This document shows positions 54,576 to 64,000 of a stretch of DNA of 64,000 nucleotides, in pieces; position 1 is the first letter of the stretch; each line of letters opens with the position of its first letter. The notes beneath the pieces were generated by a model. It was not told where the DNA came from, did not search any database, and was given only the letters and a program-made list of their open reading frames with translations. The DNA is from Sipunculus nudus (taxonomy: Eukaryota; Annelida; Sipuncula; Golfingiida; Sipunculidae). The stretch lies in the NCBI GenBank assembly GCA_026874595.1, contig CM049318.1, forward strand, positions 17,844,241 through 17,908,240, given 5' to 3'. The translations under genes and the position numbers were made by a program.

Positions 54576-56379
54576 TTAACTCTTATATTGAATCGGTCAT
54601 TTACAAAGCTGCAACATTAAGGGACTTTACTCCGTTCTTATATCAGTAACAGGAGTGTTTTTATCGATGCAAATATTGAAAAATGGGGAAATTGATTTCT
54701 GGGTCCGGGAACCGTGGGGTCTGGGTTTTACACACTCGCGTTTTCCGCCAGCCCTGTCGTCTTGATTGTAATCAAGATACATCGAGATAAATTATACTTT
54801 ATAGAAGGTCCGTATTACATCTGAGCATCGTATAATCAGTAATTAAGAAAGTAAAATATATGCGGGCCTATGTTTTGACTCTCAACCCCACATTCCCGGC
54901 TCTTTGGATGATACGGGTTTCCAATTTTTGGGTAGCCCGGTCATTTGGCATTCCAGTCATGCAAAGGCAAACAAGAAAGAATCGTTTTTGTTTGCGTTAC
55001 AGGTCTTTCGTTTTTCTACCTGTAATTGTGTGCAGGAAAATTGTGATTTTATTAAGTAATACAGCCTCAACTTCAATGTTTTTGTCACGCCACGTGCCGG
55101 TGAAATGGTTCAGTGGGCAGACGACCCGTCAGTTTGACCCCACGATTTTAAGTCAAAGCAACTACTACGCCTGGCCCATGTGCATGCATTATATATAAAG
55201 GTTAATTACCTGCGCGATGACATTTATGTCGTTGATATAATTTATTTACTAATAGTTCATTTAGCTCTGTCAACACAGGAGAACTCTGGGAAATGTACTG
55301 ACGTCAGTCCAACGTACTGCCGGAAACCACTTTAACTCTTTAACATCAGAAGTTATATCTCGGAATAGAGAGTGTGCTATGTATAATTAATAGACATTTA
55401 TATGTTTGTAAATAAACGTAAAAATATGAAAGAAAAGAATATTTGCTATGCTAAGAAGAAACACATTTTAATTTTTTTTTCGAGAAGGGTCCGTGGATAT
55501 ATTTTATATTTCATTTAAATTCTGAAAAAAAAAATAACTTTGTGCTGAACTTTATAAGAAAATATATATTATAATATATACTCTCGTGTAATAACAAGTT
55601 AATAATTAAAAGTAAATTATAAATAGGTTTTGTAATTATTTAACATTCTGTTTGTTATATATATTGACATTCTGGCGTGTTTTTTAATATGGTTTGTACA
55701 ATGTAAAACGTATTCCAATTTATACATAATATTGCTTACTTTAAAGTATATTTATACCTATTACTTTATATTATGTAAAATTTGATATACATTTAAAAAA
55801 AATACATGTGTATACACGTGTTTTAAATCAAATATCACTTTATATTTATAACTAATACAATATATAATTCAATGGCACTAAATATATCCCAACTCACATT
55901 CTCATTTATGTAAATCCTCATATGATAATCAATTTACGCATGTCACCCCTTTTATATAAATTTAAAACCGCCTCCATCCACAAATCGTCTATATAACTCT
56001 CCATTTTAACTACAGAGTTCGCTGTATAAGCTCCCTACCTCTATACATACAACAGCTAATGTCATTCGCTGCATTTATTTCTAACAATATACGTAAATAC
56101 CCCGAGATTTCAAAGCCTCTCATGTTTTTCTGTATCGCCATCAAATGTACCGCCCTTTTTAGCTAGCACCTCCATCCTGAAGCCCGCGTTCTATAGTGGC
56201 TCAAAGAGCTGATTGTATAAGACTGATCACATATATCACACATACAAAAAAACTGAAAATATATTAGTAGATTAGCTATGAATATATATCTCATTATAAG
56301 TATTATTATAAAAATACCAAATAGGATAAATACTGTGTTGTTATCACATTTACGTATTACCAATCATGGTTAATTACAA

Positions 56380-56381
<2 letters not shown>

Positions 56382-56423
<42 letters not shown>
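56382..56423. repeat. (TA)n microsatellite
   Basis: About 21 units. Confidence 0.97.
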
Positions 56424-56426
<3 letters not shown>

Positions 56427-56944
56427 TGATGATCGCTATTTTATATTCCCAATTACACCTTCATTCTCTGTCACAAATATACAATTGACTCCATGTTTAC
56501 TATATATTAAAATAGGAAGCGCTCAGTTAAGTTTGCCCATATTGTCAATTTTCTTAAAAAGGTTGATAAATGATAACTCGTGGTATTTTCATGAGGTGTA
56601 TGTCAGATAATAGTTAATAAAATATCACTATCATATGGTGCTATAATAAATCATTTGTCAGTGTTAAATCACGAAATAAAATTATAAAAAATGGAATTAT
56701 TTCATTAGTACATGAAGATATCATAAAACATCTTTTGAGTGGTAAAATTGCACAACTCACTCATTAGCAACGCTATTTGTGTAATCTAAAAAATGTTTTC
56801 CCATATGACAATAATGTTGAATGTTCCCCAACACGTGTCTACATTCTCTTAGGCTGCCCGTACTATCAGGTTCACTCGTGCAGAAATGTCCCATGCCTAT
56901 TCCCGACGATGTAAGAATTGGAAATGTGGCAAAGAGGCTTCCAA

Positions 56945-59900
56945 AATCAGATTCTCCACGCGCGAACATATGACTTTAGTTTTTTATCTGTTTTTTTTTT
57001 TTTGCAATCAAATTCTTCAATCGAACGATACATCTTAATATAATTAATGCCATTTTCAAAAGTTAATGTGTGTTTCTTACATTTTGATAGATATATGTAG
57101 TATTTCACAATCAGGATAATTTTATCTAATAGATCATCTTGAGTTACATTCAAAAATATTACAGGTTTTGAAATTATTGCTGGAAGGTTGAGATTTACCA
57201 GCCATGCTGACATTTCAGACCATAGCTGCTTCACAATATTACATTCATAAAATACATGTATCAGTGTCTCCTTCGAATTTTTTATAAAAAGTACACATAG
57301 CAGAATCAACTAACAGAGGATTTAATATTATGATATCATGTAACAATTTGTATTGGAAATATCTTAGTTTTGTTGATAAAGTTGTGCAATATTATTTTTA
57401 AAAACCTTTAGAACTTCATCTCTATCACAATTTATTTCTTCTTTCCATCTTGGAAAACAAGTTTTCGGTTCTATACATTTTTCCCCTATCAGTTCTTTAT
57501 ACGCTAATTTTACCGGCTTTGTCATCTTTTTTAATTTATCAATTTTTTATGTATATACACGGTCACACTTTGATAATTTTACTTCCTTTTTCCACAAAGA
57601 ATGAATTGCATGTATTATACTATTATATGTCATAACATCTATATGTATTTTGTACTTCTGGATCAGTTCTTGGCGAGAATAAAAAACATAGGACTGATTT
57701 ACTTTCTTTGTCAGTTGATAAATGAATCTAATACCAGCTTCAAACCATTTTTTATAAAATACAACTCTGTTATTTATTTTTATGTGGGAGTTAAACCATA
57801 AAGAATGATTCAAATACTCGCTCATATTATCTGGTTTATAAAAACTGTATCCAAACCATTCTTGAAAGATTTCTTTCCAAAACAAAGTAATATTTTAAAA
57901 TAAATAAGTTTGCTCCACATCCTCTGCTCTCAGATTACATTGAAAAATATACTCAGTCATGTTATTTAATTCCCATTGAACTAGTTGTCTCCAACCATAA
58001 TTAATATCAGATGATAATAATCTGCTAAACCATGGTATTTTTTGCCTTTAATTTTGAATAAACATTAACCATTTAAACATTTATATTACGATTCCAAATA
58101 AAATTAAAGAGCCTTTTCTCCACCTCTTTCAAAAAGAAGCTGTAGGTTTTGGCAAAACTGAGAACTGGTACTGTAATTGTGAAATCAGGTCAGCCTTAAT
58201 AACTGTAATTTTGCCCAATGGCGTCAACTGTCTTTTATCCCACATGCCAATAATTTTCTTCATTTTATAGAATATTGGCTTGAAGTTCAGTTTAGTTAAA
58301 TTTTTAAGAATGCTATTAATCTCAATACCAAGAACTTTAATAGGCCCAATTGTCCAGTGCAAACCTAGGTTAATGATTTCTTCTTTATTATATCTATGGT
58401 TACCTATTGGCATGGCCGCAGTTTTTTTCTATGTTAACTATCAATCCACTGACCTTTTGAAATCTTTTAAAGTGATATATGGTTTATTTTATTACTCCAT
58501 GTTCCCATGTTAAGAATAAGGCAGTGTCATCAGCATATTGTGAAATTACATGCTTTTCATTATTAATTTCTATACCTTTAATATTCATATTATTTCTAAC
58601 TCTTGATGCTAATAATTCTGCACTTATTATATAAATGTATAGTGAGAGTGGGCATCCTTGACGTGCTCCTCTACCCACTTGGAAAAATCTAGTGGCCCAT
58701 CCATCATTAATGGCACAGGATGAGATGTCTTTATAAAAGATCTCAATCCATTTACAATATAAGGGTAGAAAATTATGATACTTTAATGCTTTCTGATAAA
58801 TTACCATTCTAATATATCAAACGCCTTTTCAAAATCGATAGTCATAATATTACCTTTGATTTCACTTTTTTACAATAATTGATAAGGCTATATATTCTAC
58901 TAAGACTCTCCCCTATATATCTATTTTGTTAAAAAAACAATTTGGTCCTGATGTTTTAACTCCTGAAGAACTTTCTGTAATTTTAGGGCCATACATTTAG
59001 TAATTATTTTATAATCGCCGTTTAATTGGGATATTGGTCTTCAGTTTTTTGAGTAAGGTGGGACATTTAGCTTTTTCAGGAATTAGGGTTATTACTCCCT
59101 GTCTCTGAGAAATATTCAATCTTCCACTTGAATATGAATATTTATAAGCCTCAATCAAATAAGTTTTATGTCTTCCCAAAATGTTTTATAAAATTTTACT
59201 GGTAGAAAATCTGAACCTGGTGTTTTTCCCAATTTAAAAGAATTTAAGCATTTCAAAATTTCTGTTTCAGATATATCTTTATCGCAGGAGGTTCTGTCTT
59301 TCTTAGGCAAGGACTTGTGTTCATTTATAAAAAAAATCAGTATAAGGTTCTTCAGATGGGCTAAATTTAGCCAATTTATAAAGATTTAAAAAAAAAATCT
59401 ATCTGTTTTAAAATGTTCTATCTCTTTTAAAATGGATCTTTTATTTGATTGTTATTTACATTAAGACTGGTAATAGATTTTTTGTTGTATAAACGTTTTT
59501 CAAGGATTAGAAAATATTTAGAGGGTTTCTCTCCATCTATGAACCATTTTATTTTGCATCGGAACATTGCTCCTTCTGTTTTTTCTTGTATTATTTTTTC
59601 GGTACTCAATTTCTTTTCTTTAATCTCTTCTATTATCTCATCATCTTGAAATTTGGTATACTATTCTTCTAATATTTTCAATGAACTTTCGAATTCCTGA
59701 AGTTGTTTTTTCTTTTTACTTAATTTAAAAGAATATGCTATTGCGGCTCCTCTTATTTTACATTTAATAGTATCCCACAATAGGGCTTGATTAGCACTTT
59801 TATTATCTTCTTCGGTTTCTTTTATAACTTTTATTAATTTAATATAATCTGCATCATTTAATAGCTTACAATTAAATTTCCAAAAACCAGGCCCTCTTTC

Positions 59901-60606
59901 ATTTGGTTTTAACTCAGGCATAAATTCAATGGCAGAATGGTCAGTTTTAAAACCTGGCAGCATATCTGATTTTTGAACGACTGAGATAAGACCTCATGAA
60001 ATAAGGAAAAAGTCTAATCTACAAAAGACTGCTCTTGGATTGAGTCTTTTCCAGGTGTATTGGTTCTGGTGAGAATGTTGTTCTCTCCAGATGTCTACAA
60101 GACCTAAATTATTTAACCATGATTTGATTACTCCTTGCGCTCTTCTATGACTCTGTGCCCGACCTCCTTTTTATCATTAAAAGTATTAAGAACTAAATTA
60201 AAGTCCCCACCAAGTAATCTATTATCATTTGGTAATGTTTCTACAATATCCATAATTTTAATAAAAAAATCTGGGTCGTCGTGATTTGGACCATAAATGT
60301 TAACCAAGGTTAATCTAATATCTTCTATTGTAGTATCTAAGACCATGTATTGGCCTTCTTCATTACATATCATATCAAGATTTTCAATCTTTATATTATT
60401 TTTTTAACCATAACACACACACCCTTAGCTTTGTTTGTCCCATGTGCAAAAAATATTCTGCCACCTCATGCTGATTTTCAGCTATTTTCCTGTTTGGGTG
60501 TACTGTGTGTTTCTTGTAATATTACCTGTGCCTTATGTTTATGAAGCCAATGGAAAGTTTGTCTCCGTTTCTTATAGTCTCCTTATCCTCTAACATTTAA
60601 AGAAAT
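56945..60606 (-). mobile_element. L1/Tx1-like LINE, ORF2 remnant, 3.7 kb
   Basis: Minus-strand pieces in the right order. Endonuclease start: NVRG, a QVILQETHS motif (about 60590-60500), VNIYGPNHDDP and LLGGDFN (60373-60128), DHSAIEF, then GPGFWKFNCKLL (59963-59870). Reverse transcriptase: GRGARQGCPLSLY and QYADDTALF (58807-58484). C-terminal Cys-rich end: HVFYECN, then WSEMSAWL (57309-56947). Many stops and frameshifts. Nearly full-length for ORF2; no ORF1 seen directly upstream. Confidence 0.85.
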
Positions 60607-63280
60607 TATTTCTATCATAAAGTACTATGAGATAACGTTTATCTTTATATCTTTGAGTGAAGAAGAAGTACATATGTGTCTTTCTTTGTTGCATTAACAC
60701 AAATACAAGTACACAGACAAAAAAGACATAAAAGATCTACAGACTGCATAGACTTCACTAACACTAAGTGATGGCAGTAACTCCTGCTTGGCTAAACCAC
60801 AGTGCAAAATAGCTTATTACTTTTCAAAATCCTAACTGCGCACAAATATCTGTAACTATAATATAAATGAGAATTTATAGGTATATACATACATCTCAGC
60901 ATTAATTTACCAAGTGTATGGTGTCTCTCAGACTCAACATTAGAAAATCTTTTGGTACGCTTTGCTTTCTAGACTGAATTGATGAAAGGTTGTTTTACTT
61001 CTAGTGCGATTATGTTTGTTTGTATAATGAAAATAAACTTGTCATTCTGGAGTGGAATATACATTTGTAAGTCAATAATAAACCATTACAACGTAACTTG
61101 TAGTCCATGATGCATCCAAACATTTGACAATTATAAAAAAGTATAATAACTGAGCTATAATAGACCTCCTTAAACAGCTGTCATTTAGTGATACTGCTCA
61201 ATAGCTGATAATTTCTCCTTGTCCTATTAATCATTGTCTCTAAATAAGTTAGCCTAAATAAGTCATTCATATACACTCACTGAACTTACATGGAGCCTCC
61301 ATCAACCACATGTATATGAAAAATTCCCATACAATGGCAATCAAGAACAAGTGATATAGCTCTTTACTCAGACTGCATGATGATTTGACTCCATTCTAAT
61401 CAACAGTCATAAAGAAAATAAATATGAAAAACACAACCTGACATTGTTTCTTATCATACTACAGCTAATCTGGTGACTGTTACCAAATTACGACAAAATT
61501 AGCAAATTTCAGTGTGATTCGGATATATAAGAACAATTTATGGGTGTCTCTTTACCTGACTAAATTATCAATGCAGTCAATCTTTTGTTCATAAATACAA
61601 AATTACCCCTTTACTTAAGTTTGCTAATATTAATCCAACACAACCAAGAACAGTCATTCTGAAGAACACATACTTTTATTCAAACTTGAATCAGTTTTAG
61701 AATGTTTTGTTGTCTATGCATTATACAATACCAATATGTAAGAATACATTTATAGGATAATGCCAAATATAGCATTTCATGTAGAATTAAACTAACCACT
61801 CAAAGGAAACAGTGCAAATAAATCCCTCCCACAAATAAATAAATAATGTCGAACAAGATCAATACAGAGTTATATTTCTAACATACAAGGAACAAAGTCC
61901 AACAAATATTGAGAGAATTGTCCAACAAATAATTATCTGATGCCAGTGCTCGCTCTAATTTGATCTTAAAAATTTTAATGTCATGATCCTGACTAATTTA
62001 CTTTTAGACTCACTGTTTTAATTTTGACAAATTAAGTTAGTATTTATTTGTGAACGTGGTATTAATAAATACTCGTTATTTGACTTTGTTTTTATAGCAA
62101 AATTGGGGCACAATTTGAAAGAGCTTTATACATTTGATATTAAACATTTGACATGAAACACAGTATATGGATAAAAGAAGTTGACTTGCCCATCTGATTA
62201 TACCTATGATGTTTTTTTAAATGAAAATACTGTCAGTGACCCCTAGACAGGGGTGCTTTTTATTTTACAAATGAAGTAAAGAATCACCCAGTAATCAATA
62301 AATTCTATAGCCTTATGAGCCAGTGCTCTCTACTGAATTTAAACCAAATCAAGTTTAAAAATGTTTTCCTATTTACATCCTAAACTACTCTATCTTAACC
62401 TTTAGGAGAGCAGTCTGGATGGCATTACTACATTTAATATTTCAATTTATGTAATACATGTCTAATATATTTAGTGCGAGCCCATACACTAAAGACTGTG
62501 GTAAAAATATTCCTGAAAGTTACGTTCCAAGTGAACAGCATTAAATATTCAATCTTATAATCCCATGGAATCTATTCGTTAAATTACAAAAAAAAGATCT
62601 ACTTCGTAAATAAATACATGATGAATTAGATTTTCATCTGTATTCTATGCATTAGTTTGAAAAATTTATTCATAATTGGTATGAAGACTGACACAAATGT
62701 ACATGATGACCACTTCCTGTCAAATGATCAAATTGTAATTTTCTGACTATGATTGCTGTCCAAGTTAGTGTCAAGAGTTTACACACACTGTTCATTGCTG
62801 ATGTTACCCTGACAATAGAATTTGTTATTTTCTATAATAACTATAAATCCCAGATAAATATTTTCATTGTTTTCTGTTTTGGTTAACTTTTACATATTAT
62901 AGTTCATCTAATATCATGAGAGCATGAATATATAATTATTCAGAAGACACCAGTGTCAGTGATACCCCTCGAACACAAAGGACCTGAACACCTACCTGCT
63001 ATGTTACTTTTTTTTCAATTTGAATTAACCGAGATACAGGTGCACTTAACGGCAGTCCATCCATGTACACGATCTCTCTCATTATATCTTAATTCTACCG
63101 TTAAAGAAATGATAATAATAATAATTACAAAATGCCACGGCCATGGACGGCCACCAAACTAATTACAATCAATGTCAATGATATAAATATTAATAATCTG
63201 ATAATAACATGACTGAGTCCGACGGCAAGGTCCAGAGACGTACTATATGATAACCTGATCATAACAATACACAAATTAAG
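60607..63280. other. AT-rich region without recognisable genes
   Basis: 2.7 kb of evenly AT-rich sequence with no open frame worth naming and no structure I could identify. Confidence 0.5.
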
Positions 63281-63736
63281 TTGCTTTTGGTTTTACCTCG
63301 GTCACGACAAACTGATACAGAACTATCATTAAATTAAATGTTGGTTCAATTTATACATCAAAAGGAGATTAAAGGTATTATAGTAATGAACTGTTAAGGT
63401 TACCAGGAGTGACAATAAATATTTACTCAGAAATCGTCACGTTTTACCTTAACACTTGTCACAGGTTGCAACTAAATAGTTGACCGGGATGAGATGGGCG
63501 ATAATAAGTTGCTTTTGGTTTTACCTCGGTCACGACAAACTGATACAGAACTATCATTATATTAAATGTTGGTTCAATTTATACATCAAAAGGAGATTAA
63601 AGGTGTTATAGTAATGAACTGTTAAGGTTACCAGGAGTGACAATACATATTTACTAAGAAATCGTCACATTTTACCTTAACACTTGTCACAGGTTGCAAC
63701 TATATAGTTGACCGGGATGAGATGAGCGATAATAAG
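63281..63736. repeat. Tandem duplication, two 228-bp copies
   Basis: ttgcttttggttttacctcg begins at 63281 and again at 63509. The copies differ at only a handful of positions over 228 bp. Confidence 0.92.
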
Positions 63737-63895
63737 TCCAAATATGGAATTATGAAGCGCCACCTTACGTCAATAAAACATAATAAAGTCCAGAGAAAAA
63801 GAGTCACATGAGCGCCATCTGTCTTCAGTATCCGGCGTTAACAGTTGCCATCCATCGTCGAAGTGCGCCTTGCCGCGTGCCACGTGGGGTCCGCA

Positions 63896-64000
63896 TCAAC
63901 TCTTGATCGGTACTTGTTGACCTTCTATTATGAGGCGCCCTCGCCAGAACCGAACTTCCAAATGGTCTTTGTAGGCTCTTTTCATCTGGGGCAATGCTTT
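63896..64000 (-). other. Possible LINE ORF1 C-terminal fragment
   Basis: A minus frame enters from the window edge and reads LPQMKRAYKDHLEVRFWRGR, then L-I-I-E-G and a stop. The Met-Lys-x-Ala-Tyr and x-x-Gly-x-Leu-x-Ile-x-Gly pattern resembles the C-terminus of L1-type ORF1 proteins. Too short to be sure; it could belong to another element. Confidence 0.3.

Larger units (their letters stand above)
53864..56944. other. AT-rich intergenic region
   Basis: A C run at 53947-53962, and a minus-strand frame open for 139 codons at 54156-54575 with no recognised motif. A less AT-rich patch (54690-55200) has a + frame of 112 codons, also unrecognised. A (TA)n lies at 56382-56423. Otherwise featureless. 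Confidence 0.45.

Noticed and set aside
54860-55198. 112-codon + frame in a less AT-rich patch
   Set aside because: No motif recognised; the patch is more likely a repeat fragment.
1-64000. CRISPR arrays, bacterial operons, rRNA or functional tRNA genes
   Set aside because: The window is animal DNA. The direct repeats seen are tandem duplications or transposon parts, and the tRNA-like stretches are SINE heads without a full cloverleaf.

Overview
The window is eukaryotic, AT-rich animal DNA. Short exons flanked by GT-AG introns, many (TA)n tracts and a dense mix of retroelements and DNA transposons suggest a lophotrochozoan, most likely a mollusc; the species cannot be fixed from the sequence alone.

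Positions 231-41281 hold the 3' part of one large + strand gene. Everything visible of its product is thrombospondin type 1 (TSP1) repeats, one domain per exon. I place 37 coding exons (E1-E37, about 1,710 residues) and one broken exon; the 5' end lies upstream of the window. Every internal exon is a multiple of three and interrupts codons in phase 1 at both ends. E1-E20 strictly alternate between two module types. Type A is 132 nt, carries W-x-C-P-C and lacks the CSxTCG motif. Type B is 135 nt, carries CSxTCG and a C-x-Y motif. E21-E28 are a third, canonical type C (144 nt, W-W-W-CSxSCG). E24-E26 sit in a recent tandem array with a unit of about 1.14 kb. E29-E37 are diverged copies, and E37 ends in a stop codon straight after the sixth cysteine, with a poly(A) signal 291 nt downstream.

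The larger introns hold mobile-element remains. These are a TIR transposon with arms of about 200 bp and a decayed minus-strand gene (10891-14593), a Penelope-like remnant with a GIY-YIG end and a hammerhead-like core (17515-18525), tRNA-like SINE copies (inside the tandem array and at 29480-29755), and a DIRS-like element with RNase H and tyrosine-recombinase pieces (36720-39300).

From 41.6 kb onward I see no host gene, only repeats: a TIR element built of ~154-bp units (41737-43198), an unusual 4.2-kb structure with nested inverted GACG-rich arms (43795-47995), a three-level nest (Ty3/gypsy pol fragment, split by a hAT transposon, itself split by a solo LTR; 48032-53545), a Harbinger-type MITE (53553-53860), and a decayed minus-strand L1/Tx1-like LINE (56945-60606). 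The last 3.4 kb is AT-rich, with a 228-bp tandem duplication near the end.
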